A DNA stretch of 64,000 bases from Diatrype stigma. Taxonomy: Eukaryota; Ascomycota; Sordariomycetes; Xylariales; Diatrypaceae. Position 1 is the first letter of the stretch. Each line of letters begins with the position of its first letter. Where the stretch lies: positions 41,672-105,671 of the forward strand of contig JAKJXP020000133.1 in NCBI GenBank assembly GCA_022225965.2, written 5' to 3'. Shown here one piece after another: positions 23,569-37,124 of this stretch. The notes below the pieces were generated by a model. It did not search any database. It was given only the letters and a program-made list of their open reading frames with translations, and was not told where the DNA came from. The position numbers were made by a program, and so were the translations under genes.

Positions 23569-26500
23569 CTAACCCAACCTTCTACTGCCCCTCCACCCTG
23601 CGCTGGCGGCCCCTTTGACCGCACCGCCAAAGTTGTGAAGTCTCTCGCCGATGAGATAGGCCTCGTCACGTATTCTGACCTTCCAGCCATCGAAGACGCG
23701 CATGACTCTGCGGGTGACCAGGAAGGCGATGAGGAAGAGCGCCGCGAAGGGGTACGCCATCCGGAACACGAATACCCTAGCTTCTCGGGCATGCAATTCC
23801 GCCGCGGCCACCGCCGCCGCCCCCGCGATGTCGCCGAAGAAGGTGGAGATGAGGCCGTAATCGAGGGCCACCCTCGCCACCAAAGGGGGGGCTAAGACCA
23901 GTATCAAGCCCGCCGCGAGACCGGGGACGACAAATGCACGCGTCAGGACCCCGACATCCGGGTTTGCCCAACCGCCTCGCAGCACTGCGCGCACAGCTTG
24001 TGCTGGTCTCCCGCCGCGATGTACCAATGCGCGGGTTCCAAGTTTGAGATAGAGGATTCCGAGAGTCCAGGCTTGAATGACACGAATTGTGTGGCCGCCT
24101 CGTATATCATCGAGGCGTGTTGGCAGGGTTTCTTCGGCAATTGCGGAGGCAAAGGCGGGGAGTGAATACATATAGGTATGCAGCGGGATCAAGACATACA
24201 ACTCCATTAGTAGTGTGGCCAGTACGGGGAAGACTACTAGAAGGAACATATACGTGTAGGCAATGTGAGCGGCTTGTTTGGCGAGGAGCTTGGTACGTTG
24301 GAAGGCGTCTTGGTCCAGCATCAAGGCAACCCCAGATGAAAGCCAAGAGTACGTATTGGACAGTATGGGGCGCAAATGGAAGGCCAAATAGCTTAGTGAC
24401 CCAAGTATATAGACGCCAATGCTGAATGCATATATATCGTTGGTGAGTATGTGACCCGGAAGAAGAGCTCTGAACATCCATCTTCCGAAAACGAGAGGTA
24501 AAATGGTGAATCCAACGCCAGTAACGGCGGCGAAAAGCCAGATTGACGCAATGAATAAAGAGACACGAACGTGAAACAGCGGTGGCACGTATACACACTG
24601 ATACTTGTCACTGGCATATATATCGCCGTCTTCACTGCCGTCGGGTCGAACGTTCTGCTCTGTTACGGCCAGGAAAACCGGCTGACCCTTGGGAATCTTG
24701 ACCTGATCAGATGCAGGAGAGCGGACGAAACGGCCGTCTTCGATGAGTTGGCCGGAATCGACGAGCCTCATCTTCTTGAAAGTGAGAGCCATCATCTCGT
24801 CTCGGGCAATGTGCGGCGTTGGTCTTGCATGGCCACCTTCGAAGGCATCACTCCAGGTTTTCGGGATGACATTGCCATTCTCGTCGACCTCGAGGAACAG
24901 CTTGCGCCACCAGGGGAGACCGTTGTGCTCCGAGTCGGGGGCTAGCACGAGCCTGCCCTCCTCATCAACCCTCCTCTCGCCGAATAAGAACCATGTGAGG
25001 CGCAAGCCCCTGGCACACGTACGGAACCACCAAGTATACATAGCATGCAGACCGTCGCTGGGCCTGAAGAACTTGACAGCTAATGGCATGAGGAAGTTGT
25101 AGAAAAGAAGATCGATGGGGAACTCTAGCACGGGTTCGTTGGACGAGTAGTGAATAGGTAAAACATCAGGCAACGCCAAGGCCAAGCCCCAGACGACGCC
25201 ACCCAGGCAAACCACCACGAGTGCGCCGTAGATGAGGCCCGAAAACATTATTTTGCGGAGTTGAGTCGTAACGTTGCGCTCAAGGACGTCGCGCACAGGA
25301 TGGAATTCCGGGTCGTCGGGATCACGAATAAAATCTAGTAAGAGGTTAGTATGGCCAGCCCCAAGTGTCTGGGTATATCGAGATTAGAACCAGGCTTCTA
25401 CTTACATAAAACCCCTTTCCGCATGATCTTGCGGCACATAGAAACAAAGAGGGCGAAATGGAACATATAACCCGTGCCAACAAACCAATGCACGAATATA
25501 GACGTCATAGGAAAATTGTAAGTGAAGAACAGGCGAGACGTGAAAGTCGTGTTCTCGAAAAGGGGGAGCAACGCAAAGTCTAGAAGCAAGCCACAGTACA
25601 GGGGGAAGACCAGCATCTCAATGCTGATGATCAGGATGACCTTCATGACACCACTGGCTTGGTTCAAGGCATCTATGACGGATGCCTCCCACTGTTGGGC
25701 AGTGTGCGAGGTTGAAAAGGGCCGGCCCCTGCTGAGATATAAAGCGGCAGCAGCAAACAGAGAAATGTAGCCGCTCAAGACTGCCCAAGCCCGGTCCGTA
25801 GCATCCCAGTAGGCAAGACCAGGATTGACTGCGGAAGAAGACTCTGACAGGTTAACGCTGACCATCCAAGATCCAGGGTGTGCCAGTGCACGGGGGATGC
25901 TCTTGAGAAACTCCCAGGTGTCGGGCCACGCGGCCGTCACGAATTCCTTAGCCGTCATCGACTTACTGGCATAGTCTCCGCCAAAGATATATCGGACTAC
26001 TGCTGCGAAGCTAGAGAATAGGTAGCCGATATCACCTTTCACGAAGACGAGTGCCTCGTGGCTGATAGCCGAGAAGTTGCGCATTTCATTGGCCGATATG
26101 AGAGGCATCTCGGATACAAAAATATCGCTGATCCTGTTGAAGGCGCCTATCGCGATGTGGCTCATCATGCTGCGGGCGGATGTAATCATGTGACGTCCTA
26201 GCTCGACTCGGAAGGTTCGCTCAACGACTTGGAAGAGATCTAAGACGAACGTCGAGGCACAACCGAGGCCTAGAAGCACAACATCCTGCGCGAGCTTGAA
26301 GCAGCTGAAAATGATGCGGACGAAGCGAGTCGGGTTGGCAATGACCCAGACGGCGATGCGGCCAATATTGTACGGAACAAATATACCAAGGAAGATAGAG
26401 AAGGAGACGAGAAAGGCACAGAAGATGGCATTTTGGAATAGACCAGCAAGTGGGCCGCGCATGCCTATCAGCTCCATGATACCTTCGAAATCTTCTGCAT

Positions 26501-29300
26501 CTTCGATAGCCTCGGGGTCTAAGCCGGCAGCCATGGCAGCTTCCACGACTTCGGGGGCAACTTCCTCGTTGTTAGCCATGTTGTCATCTAGGCCGTCGTC
26601 GTCCATGAAAGGAGCATCATGGTTATCGCCAAAAATATCGACACCTTCCTCATCGGGTTCAAGGTCGGCAGGATGATCGGCATTGACGTCGCGCCACATG
26701 AATTCCGCTACCCGGTCGACTATACCCCCAGCTTGCTGCCGCGCAGGAGGCCCAGCTTGTTCAGCATCAAGGGGCCCATCGACATGAACTTCCGTGGAGG
26801 CATTCTCAATATTATCGAGATTGCTTGGTTGAGGCCGGTCGGTCCCTTCATGCGGCTCCTCCTGCCCGACATCAGAACTCGTTTCTGGTATCGCCCTGAG
26901 CTCGGCATCAAGCGGCCCTAGCTCAGGGCGGTCTGGGCGATCCGAAGTGTTGGGGCTATCAGGACTCGGAACATCGTCTTCAACACCATTATATTGGACA
27001 CGGTGTGTAAGCCCCGGAGTCGGCCTCGGTTCTGAGGGAGAGGCGAAGGAGAACAACTGGGAGGATGGCTCTGGCTTCTTTGCAGGATGACCCTCAGTGT
27101 CTTGGTCGAGTTGAGCAGATTCAGCCGAGTGATCGGCAGGCAACTTGGAAAAAGACCAGCTGTTGTTGGCCAGGGGGTTGATGGTCTCATTTCGCTGTGG
27201 CCCATCGGAAACTGATCGAGGCCTGCCTAATGGGGCCACCAGGTCGTCGGTTTGTACGTCTCCCTGACCGTCTGATTGCCGCCAAGCTGGCGTCTCGGAT
27301 TGCTGCTCCCACCGTGACCAAGAGGCATCTTCCTGTCCCGAGGTTCCGTTAGGGTTTCCATTAGACCTGCGAACCGGACTAGAGCCCGCCTTTTGTTTCC
27401 CTTTGTCAGCTGTCGAGGTCATCCCGACGTCCGGGTTGTCTTCCACTTCGGGCCATGTCCAGCTCGAATTGGATGTTTCGCTGTAGTCTTCGGCAGGCGT
27501 GTCACCAGTCTGTGCTGGTTGAGTCGTGTGCGACGGGGTGGGATGCCACTTATCAGCTGTAAACATAGACCTAGTTGCAGATTCGCTTTCGTTAGAGCTA
27601 CTATCGGCCTGTGTGATGCGGACCCAGTGGCGCAGACGATCTTCGAGGCCTTGATCACGTATCATCTGGAGGATTTTGTCCCGATCACCCTCGGCTTCAC
27701 GGTAGATGCGTAGATACTGGGTCACGGTGCTTGTACCGTCCGCTGGGGAATCGTCTTTCGTAGCTTCAGCTAGAACCCTGGCATTTTCACTGTCCTCCGG
27801 CTGATTGGGTAACATGTCATCGTACCGAGGTGGGGGTGGCTGGTATGCGGGATCGGCTGGTGAAGCGCTTTCGGGGTGATATGAAGGGTCATCTGGGCGC
27901 CTGTCTTGTCCGCCAGGCCGCGTTGCTCTCCGACGAAAACCCGCAATAGGCCTCTGTCTCTGCTGGAAATCCTGGAAACCTAGAGCGGCTAGTCTACGTG
28001 CTCCTATATCTACCTCCGACTCGTCTCTCTCCGGTACGGGCCTACTATCCTCGTCGCTGCTATCAGCGCCCTCATCCCCATCGCCACCGTCCACGCTATC
28101 GTCGTCCGAGTCTGAATCCGGGCCTCGTAGATCCGGATTCTCGGCGTCGGCGGGTGGTTCTACGTTGTGGCGGTCAACATCAGCTGCGAAGGCAGCCCGC
28201 ATGTTGATCTCTGGCTGTTGTTGTACCACATAGTCTCTGACTAGAATGATCAGTATGAAGGCTACTATAACTACAACCGTAATGATCTGGCCTTCGAGAA
28301 TAGCGATGATAGTCCTATTGATGGTTGGATGGCGCGTGAGGTTGTTCAGGGCAGGAATCTCGCTGAGAAGCGAAGCATGAGGATTGGGAACAGCGGAAAC
28401 GGTGACTTTGTCGACGTGGGTCAGATTTAAACTGTCCAAGGTCTCTTGGGCCGAGCCGTCGGTCAATACTGGCGAACCCACGGACAAGCGAAGCAAGGAT
28501 GCTAGCCAAGATTGGCCAGCAGAAACGTTGAGAGGTTTGGAGATGGCCTTTAACAAGTCGCTCACGGGAATCTGGTTCATAACTCCCCCCAAGGATGCGG
28601 CAGTAGTCGTGGCGGCAAGCAAGGGGGTCGATGGACAGGTGTTGGTGCCAGTCACGGAGAGTGAGATGAGATCGCCTCCACGCATTGGCATCGACGTGGC
28701 GTTGTTGTAGTTGCTGCTGCTGCTGCCGAAAGGTGAGGTAGCAGGGCCAAAACTTTCTTCGCTCAGCCAGAACAGAAAGGACCAGACGGAGCGCATGAGG
28801 TAAGGAAGCCAGCCCAGCCAGACGCTGACGACAAGAGCCGCTCGCAGCCAGACGAGGAGATTCCGGAATAGATACTTGGCCATGTGACTGACGAACACGT
28901 AAAAGGGCAGACGTTGGGGCATGTCGGGAGAGTAGAGCTTCGTGAAACGGAACGGCGTCTTACACAGCTCGCAGTGCTTCTTCTGAGAGTGCGAGAGCCA
29001 TTCCATCAGACAATCCTGATGAACGAACTTGATACTACCACTGCATTTGCATGGGTAGAAGAGCGGTTCTTCGGAGGTGCCCTCACCTCGACATATTCGA
29101 CAGGTGTCTGGATCGGCGGCGGCGGCGGCGGCGGCGGAAGCGGCAGAGGTGGTACTGGTAGCATTGGCGTTGCCTGCTGCATCGTTGGCGGCACTGTCCC
29201 AATGTTCAGATACTCGATGTTCGGACATGGTGCCAGAACTTAGACGTCGGGAGTGTGTATCATCTGGAAGCTCGTGGGGGTCGGGCGGTCGTGCTGCCAT
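23569..29300 (-). CDS. ssm4: Doa10/Ssm4 ER membrane RING-CH E3 ubiquitin ligase
   Basis: Two exons, complement(23569..25334, 25406..29300), 1886 residues. The 71-bp intron has a GTAAGT donor and ACTAAC branch site. The family is the ER and inner-nuclear-membrane E3 ligase for ERAD-C and N-degron substrates (yeast Doa10, human MARCHF6). The N-terminal RING-CH finger is complete: C67, C70, C84, C86, H94, C97, C110 and C113. Multiple membrane segments follow, with a long acidic/Ser-rich disordered region at about 370-900 that fungal orthologues also carry. The second exon opens with the conserved FIRDPDDPEFHPVRD segment and contains many helices. The C-terminal element (IRDEAYLIGERLHNFG) retains the Asn important for Doa10 activity. 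An Ala run near residue 55-62 comes from a GCN trinucleotide repeat. This is a housekeeping gene. Confidence 0.95.
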
Positions 29301-32300
29301 TCTGTCGTATGTGGCGACGTAGCCGGGGGTTTCGTCTAATGATTATCCAGGTATGCCGTTGACGGGTGATAAAATGGGAAAGGAGATTATCTTTTTCCGG
29401 ATGGCCCAGAGGGCAGATGGATTACGTTTGGGACCATGGGCTTGCCACAATGAATGCGCAGCTGTAGGTATGCTCGTATCTTGTGTAACTATAGATGGGG
29501 TACGTTCCCAATCTACTATTTTATGTCTATGCAGAAACAGGCTCGCGAAGCCACAGGGGTGACTCGAAAAGGAGGCGATTAGGCAGTTGGCTCGAAGACA
29601 AAGCCAGACTGGCCAGAGACGAAGGCGCTGGACCGTTCCTGCAGCCAGGTCGATCTGTTGCCGGAAGACTCTGGGAGGTATCGGACCGAGATCAGGTCGG
29701 AGACTCGGTTCGGGTCGGTTTCGGTTGTGTAAAGGAGAGGAGACGAAAGGTTTCGTATCGAGGCTGTATCGAGGTGCCGAGGTCAAGGGGTCAAGGTGTC
29801 AAGGGGTCCCAAGATATCGAGGTGACTTGGAAGGCAGCCAGGTAGGTATCTCATTCAGAGCTTTCTTTGTGTTGTTGGTTTGCTTGGGAAATCTCTGCGA
29901 ATCTCTCAAGGGGAGAACGTTGTAAGCCTTTCGATGATTATATACCTATAAGCGGGCGGATTAGATAGGTGCCCCTTTTGCTTTTGCAGTTGTGTAGGTA
30001 GTCAATTTCCGCAGGGTGAGGATGCGATGCCTTATCAATGATCGTGCGTACATGGAGTTGAAGATAGTCATATGTAGGTATGTTGTACAGGTAACTACAT
30101 ATGCCGGGCAGACAATGTATCAATTTCAGTCTTGCGGATCATACAGCTTGTCACAGCTTGTCACAGGCGTAGAACCTAGGTAGGCAGGTAGGTAAGCAGC
30201 TGCAGGTTGGAATTGAAGGTGAAGGTAAAGTGATCCGAAGATGGGAACAGATCAATCTTCGTCCACGTACTAATCTACGTATGTAGAATCACTTAAGCAT
30301 CGAGTCAAAGTTGCATCAGGAACGTCCAGCACCTAACCAACTGAAGAAATCCGCTAAACTTTAAAGGCTAGGTCCCCGGACCGCCCGGAGTGGGACCGAC
30401 ACCGACACCGACACCGCTAAAATCCGGTATCACGGTGCGGTGGCTTCGTCTCCACTTTGACTCGTGTGTGCGTTCACCACTTAAGCCTAATTATATGTCG
30501 TACATGGCTTGATAAGCTTTCTATTTCGATGCACGGCCATATCATATAAATCTACCTTGTATACAAGTATTGTATTTATGGTCCATATATACCTATGTAT
30601 AAGCGGCGCATACTATCCCACGTCTTTTTTCATAGGTTATTGAACTGGCTATGAACTGGCTGGTTTCCATGAGAGTTCCTGGGTTGTCCTCGACACTGTC
30701 GAGTCGACAGAATCGTGTGTACATTGTCCATCTATATCTATATCGAATACCATTCGACTATGAGCATATGAACACACTCCATCCATCCCATCATGTCTCG
30801 TGATTCTCTACAAGCTACAGCCTTGGAATCCAGCATTATCCAGTATGTCTACCCAGGCCGCCAGGGCTGACAGGTATTCAAATTTACTATAGAAGAGACT
30901 GCAGGATTAGACAAGAGTAGTACTAGTTAGCCCTCAACCACTATAGGTGTAGAGGGTAAATGGACAGACGGAGCAAGTCAACGCCATATAGTCAGAGGAA
31001 GGGTTGAGGACCAAGGTCAGTTTAACCAAGCAAAATAGACCATCCTATACTATAACAACTCAACGATAATGGGATACGCAATATTTCGAGTTAGCAGAGC
31101 TTGGAATACAACGAGGTTTGAATGTATGGAGTGTCTCTTTGACATGATTTGAGTTGTTTGTATTACGCAGCCTGTATACAAGTAGGTGTTTTGGAGCTCC
31201 TGGCCGGCAGATAGGTACGATTAGACAGATATACATGTAACTTCAGATAGAGAAATATATATACGAACTTTATACGATGATATTAGCATGGGGATATCCA
31301 TAGTGTTCTTGTTGTCCTCGTCACCTAGCTGCCTTGGTTAAATGCCTGGCATCTTATAAGTGCCCTACTAGGCTGCTTGGATCTGCTACGATTTAAGGAG
31401 ATGAGTCAGATGCGAGTTCAATGCAACATAACCACCCCGACAGAATATTGATAATAGTAGAAAAACCAGTTATACACGCTGACGAAGAAGCCACTTCCAA
31501 GATGAGCTTGATGATATCCTTCTCTGCCCACCATCGCTTGTCTATCAGCCCATCCACTTACGTCATAGTACGAAGGAACAGTCCGTCATGTCGATACCAA
31601 GATTTTATACAGTGAGTAGCGTAGACACCACCCACTTGTTGTTGTCACACAGGAGGGAGTATCAATGTATACGAAACACAATTGAAGTTTATCCGGCTAT
31701 TCTTATAGGCTGACTTGGGCACTTCATGTTCCTAGGTATTTGAGGATACCGTTTCAGTTGTGGGTGTTGAAATAGAGGCGACAGGTATGCTACGTACATA
31801 CATATACTAGGTACCTACTTACCTAGATACTTATGATGACGCTGCAGTCACTCTTCCAGGTTCTTCTCATATGGCTGGCAGCACCGAGAATAAGCAACTC
31901 ATTAGTTCCATGATACAAGAGGTCAGCGGCCAGCCCAAGTAGCTGGAGTAGGTGGACAGTCAAGCCACGCAGTTGATAGTGACGAACCCATGCGTCATCA
32001 GCTCCGTCATCTATCACTAAGGTGTTACCCAAGGCCGCCAGGTTACCTACCCTGCCTAACCGGCCTAGGATTTCGAGATATATACAAACGTGTGAGTAAT
32101 TGAATGCGCGTTAGTTGGGTCATTGGTTGGTTACCAGCAATTCCGGATCAAGCAATCATCGCATCGCCATCGCTGGTTCTATGCATACAACTTGCAGATA
32201 GGTGGTTAGCAGATACCTACATGTCGTTGCCTGTAGGTACTTTGTTACTAACTACCTAGGTACTGTAAGAGTGCAGATGTTTTACATCGGATGATCACTA

Positions 32301-33325
32301 CCTATGTAGTTACCTACATACCTGTAGCTATCCAGTCACCCAATCGGCCGTCTGACCAACCCGCTGAAAACAGAGTCCGCTAGGCCAAAACCATGGTTTA
32401 ATTACACACTATGGTAGTAGCGCGCTGGCTACTTATCTAGATAACTATGTACATGTATGTATGTACCTGATATCAAGCTCCAGACTGTCTGAGATGTCCA
32501 GGGGGTGCCAGGCTTCCCAGGCTTCGGCTTCCCGGGTAACCCCCCCACTGCCCCATGGCCCTTGACGATATTCCCTGTTTTATAGCTCGAGATTTTGATG
32601 CTGTGACAGGCAAAAGAACGACCCGTAACATAAAGTAGCTAACCGTCATCCATCCCATCCACTGTCTGTTCACACCATCCCTTAACTTCGTCTTCCCGTG
32701 ACAGTCAGTCGATGTCACCTTTCCCGACGACGAACCCCCGACGCGCAACTACAACTATAGCCGCCGTTGCCATCACTGCTGTCGCGACGATATATTCTTC
32801 ATTCCGTTAGGAATCAAGCTGCTGGGTTTAGCTATTGCAAGTGTCGCTTCTGGAAGCCGATAATACAATAAATAAATCCTGTGTCGAACGCGGGAGATTT
32901 GAAAAAAAGAGAGATAGAAAGAGAGAAAGAAAGAAAGAAAGAAAGAAAGACGGGTTGGCAACGTACAACATCCTGCTTGGCTGGTCGAGACGGGCAACGT
33001 AGCATTTAAGCCGAGCATCTATCCGTACTTGTGCGACACCCCCAGGTATCTCAGGAATCCAAGCAGCATACAACATATCTACCAAGGTACTTATCCCACG
33101 TGTCTTGAGCCTGTTCCTTAGATTTCTCGTCAGGAAGTCATTGCCTCAACAACTTGTCTTGGATTCGAACCAAGCATTGCCTCACTCGAAACTTGACCCC
33201 ATCCCCTCAGCTTCATCCAGTCGGTGGTGGGCTCATATGTTATCATTATACTCGGTCAACGTTACTCGACCTACAGCTAATATTATATCACTAGAGCTGT
33301 CGGCACGCACCCTACACCGTCCAAG
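29301..33325. other. 4-kb intergenic region between two divergent genes
   Basis: No gene seen. It contains the Doa10 leader, an ACCGAC hexanucleotide repeat near 30395-30420, several TACCTAGGTA-type motifs (30176, 31733, 31810, 32250) and a GAAA microsatellite near 32901. A 147-codon minus-strand frame at 29343-29786 lies in the Doa10 leader and has no domain signal. The length is large for a fungal promoter region. Confidence 0.5.
32901..32950. repeat. GAAA-type microsatellite
   Basis: Purine tract of GAGA/GAAA units, at least seven GAAA copies in a row toward its right end. Confidence 0.85.
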
Positions 33326-36300
33326 ATGGCCGCCGCGAGGCCAGGCGATGCCAACACCAATGGCCATACGAAGAGCCAGACGAACGGCTCCCTTGTGAAA
33401 GGATCCAAGACTTTGAAGGGCATGAATGGTCATGCTTCAACCGGTCCCAGGAGGACACCCAAGAAGCGGAGCAGCCCAGGCATCTTTAGTCGACTGTTCC
33501 ATACGGCAGCGAGGTAAGTCTGGGTTTGCGGGTCCTGGCTAGGTGAACGATGCGCGGCAGCTAACAAGCTTCATGTGGCCGGTGCTCTACAGGTTATCGA
33601 TGTGGTATATGATCATCACTGTCGTGTTTCGATGCCCATCTTCGCTCGAGGCCTGCAACGAATCCTCCCCCCTCATCTGCAAGCCGTACTTCCAGCTCAA
33701 GGGTGCCGTCTCACCTCACCTGACTCCGTACTACGATACGTATGCCGCCCCCTATGTTGACATAGCGAAACCTTACTACGATACCATCGATCGCGTCGTC
33801 ATATCACCGAGTCGCACCTATGCTGTCAAATACGGCGGCCCGAGACTAGCACAAGCGCAGGCCTACGGTCAAGCGCAATGGGAGAAGCAGGTACAGCCTC
33901 GGCTCGCCAAAGGCCAGACCTTAGTCAAGGACAAGTATGACCAGTCCGTGTCGCCCTACGTCGACAAGGCTTCGGCCATTCTTAGGCCCTACTATGCCAT
34001 CGCCAAGTCCAACGCTCTTCAGACATATCATGAGGTGGTTCTCCCTACCTATGCATTCGTGCAACCGTATGCCGTGCAAGGCTACAACACTGCCTACGTG
34101 TTTACCAAAGATACCGCTGTTCCCTCGACTGTCTGGGCCTGGCAAAAGACGTACCTCTTCCTCGATTCTGCGATTTGGCCCCGTCTACGCGATGTCTACA
34201 CCGCCACGGTTGAGCCACAGCTCGTGCGCATTAGGGAGCGATTGGGGAGATACAACCGTAAGACAAAGTCAGCCGCCAAAGACGCCGCGTCGTAAGTTCA
34301 TGTACCCCTTTGCCCGCTTCTACTCTGTTCATGCGCTTGGTTGTCATCTACGGCGCCCCTTGTTTCCACGTCCGCTAATACGACGACTATGTAGCGCTAT
34401 CACAAAATCGAGCTTTGTCAAACCCTCATCTCCAACCTCATCGTCCTTGGTCGCGACATCATCCTCTCTCTCCGAAGCTAGCACCAGGGCGGAATCCAGC
34501 TTCACCGCCAGCGAAGCGCCCGAATCCCAAGATGCGAAGACAGCGGACTTGAATGTGGGACAGAAGTCGCCTCGCACGCCTGATGACGTGCGCGAGCTCG
34601 CAGCCAAAACCGTCGCCGAGGATTTGGAACTTTGGCAAGGGAAGTTCAGCCAAGCCATAGAGGATGGCGCCACCGAGATCGAAGAGCGTGTCGACGAGAT
34701 CGCGGCGCGCATGTTGGAATACCACAGCGCTATGGGCAAGTCGCTCGTAGCTCAACTCGAGGAGACGGTAGAGTCGGAACTCTCGCAATTACGCTCGACT
34801 ATCCTCGCCACACTCGAGAAGGGCGGTGACGACACAGATAAAATCGAGGAGCAAATCGTCGCTGCCATCCGGGCTGCCGGACTGTCGATCAAGAACAAGG
34901 CTCAGGATGTGCGCACCTGGAGACAGAGCTACGAGCAGGAGACGGAGATCGCCGTCACGAAGGCTGCCCAGGAGCATTTCGAGATCATTCATCGCACGCG
35001 AGACCTTGCTCTCCAAAAGATTGGCATGAAGTGGGCTTGGATGGATGGCATCACCTACCAGCACTGGAAGCAGTACCACGCATTGCGCGCCCAGTTCGAG
35101 CAGTGGACCGAGGATCTCAAGTCGATGGTCACGTCGCACCCAGGTCTCGTCTCCGCACAGAAGGCTGGCACTGACGTCGAGGACGAGGCCATGGCCATCG
35201 CGCAGGAAGCTGCGGAGGAGTTGGCGCGGCTCAAGAAGGTGGCCTCCTGGAAAGCCATTTCTCACGACTCTAGCGACAACTTCGACACGGAGACGATGCG
35301 GCTGGCTGCCGAAGCCGCGCAGCAGGGGGTGACCGAGGCTGCCAAGGACGCGGCTGAGGACGTTGAGCAGGCTGCCGAGTCCGTCACCGAAAAAGTCAAG
35401 GAGGGTGTCGAGTCACTGAGCGAGGAGGTCGGAGAAGTCTCACCATCGTCCTCATCTGCATCTGGTGAGACTGATGCCGATACTGAAACCAGCAACGCTG
35501 ATCTTGTGGAACCCCTCGCAACATCAGACCCAGTCGATGGGCCCGAGCAAATCCAGGAAACCATCATCGAGACTCCGGACGGATCGGATCCATTTGAGGA
35601 GACAGAAAACACGGTCGTTGACACAGCCAGCGTCAAGTCTGCACTTTTCGGAGCTGCCGCGCAAGCCGTGCCTAGCCGCCAGCCGATCCTAGATGACGAC
35701 ATCATCGACTCGGCCTCCAGCTCTCTTTCCAGCGCTGCTTCAGTAGTCCGGTCGGATGTCCCAGATAGCATCACATCCGCAGCCCAGTCTGCCTACACTG
35801 CCGCTCTCGCCAAGGCTGCGGATCAATACTCAAACGCCATGAGTGCCGTCTCGGTCCAGATCTCCGGAGAGCCCAAACCCGCGCACGAAGAGCTGTTCAG
35901 CTCCGTCTCCAGTGCGTACTTTGGCGCCGTGGCTGCAGCGAATTCGCATCTGACCGAAGCCGCCACTGCTGCTTCCCAGTCTATCTACGGCACGCCCACG
36001 GCCAAGTGGATACCGGACGGTGTGCCCATTCCAACCGTCCCTTCTCTGGACTGGGAGCGAGTACAGTCGATCGCCCAAAATAACTGGCAAGAATCAGTCA
36101 ATTGGGCTGGGCAGCAATACGAGCTGGCCAGAGAGGCCATTGGTGATCCATACGAGTCTGCCAAAGTTGCCGTTGGTGCTGCCGAGCCCACGCCAAGCAC
36201 CTATCTCGAAGGGGCCGAACAGAGAGCTCAGAGGTTGCTGGATCAGGCGAAACACAACTACTACGCTGGACTCGGCCTGGCGCATGGCCGATATTCAGAG

Positions 36301-37124
36301 TTCCTCTCCTCGGCTTCGTCGGCGATGAACTCGCTCACGGCGACACCCACGCCGACTGATATCAAGGGCTCCGCTTCCTCGGCTGCTTCTGTCGCTAACG
36401 AGTCGATTGCCTCGGCTGCATCGGCTGCCGGCGAGGCTGTGGGAAATGCTGGTTCTGCCGCTACTGACGCTGCTGGATCTGTGATTGATTCCGTAACTGG
36501 TGCCGCATCCGAGGCTGGTGACAAGGTCGTGGAGAAATGGGACTACGTCATCAGCCAAGTCAGCTCGCAAGTCTATGGAGCGCCCACACCGACCCCATGG
36601 TATGCAGCTCTTCCCCCCTTTGCTCTATATGATCTCGTGAACGTCATAAACAACCCATAACATGGCTAACCAGAAAATTCCTCAACAGGTACCAGAATTT
36701 GTACGAGGCCGCTGGCGATTATGCTTCAGCTGCTGGAGAAGCAGCCGGAGATTACGCCTCCGCAGCCGGACAAGCGGCTGGAAATTACGCTTCGGCGGCT
36801 GGAGGGTATGCGTCATCGGCGACGGACGCCGCAGCCGATCAATATGCTGCAGTCACTTCTGCCGCAGGGGGTTACGCCTCGTCTGCAGGCGATGCTGCTT
36901 CTTCGAACTACGCGGTCGTCAGCTCGCTCATCTCCGAGCTCGTTGTCGGCAAGGAACCCACCTTCACCGAGTCGGTTTACTCTCGCCTTGCTGGTGCATA
37001 TTCCTCTGGAACCGCATCAGCCTTGAGCTACGCCAGCGGCGCCTCCGAGACGGCCGCCAGTGCCGCCGGCGAAGCCACCGACGCTGTCAAGGACACGCTC
37101 GAGAAGGTCAAAGACGAGCTCTGA
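33326..37124 (+). CDS. Large Ala/Ser-rich amphipathic-repeat membrane-anchored protein
   Basis: Four exons, 33326..33513, 33593..34291, 34395..36599 and 36689..37124, with all three introns in phase 2, 1175 residues. A basic N-terminus (RRTPKKR) precedes a hydrophobic segment at about 64-75, likely a signal anchor. Next come Tyr/Pro repeats (PYYDTYAAPYVDIAKPYY), then long charged helices likely to form coiled coils (about 330-600), then Ala/Ser-rich amphipathic stretches. The C-terminus has tandem units of GDYASAAGEAA type encoded at 36715-36900. Homologues in filamentous fungi are, from memory, often labelled 'transcription factor hoxa13'. No homeobox is visible, so that name looks wrong. 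The composition suggests an apolipoprotein- or LEA-like surface protein, but this is inference. Confidence 0.82.

Noticed and set aside
29343..29786. 147-codon minus-strand frame upstream of Doa10
   Set aside because: It lies in the Doa10 leader, has no domain or conserved composition, and the Doa10 start at 29300 is well supported by the RING-CH position.
33140..33190. Perfect T-arm-like sequence (CTTGG-TTCGAAT-CCAAG, minus)
   Set aside because: No matching acceptor stem, D arm or anticodon arm at tRNA distances.
33937..34394. Long plus-strand frame starting at 33937 ahead of the 907-codon run
   Set aside because: Its first part reads exon 2 of the repeat protein in the wrong frame and crosses an intron. 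Only the part after 34395 is real exon 3.
34344..35774. Several long minus-strand frames opposite the repeat protein
   Set aside because: They are antisense shadows of GC-rich Ala/Ser codons.
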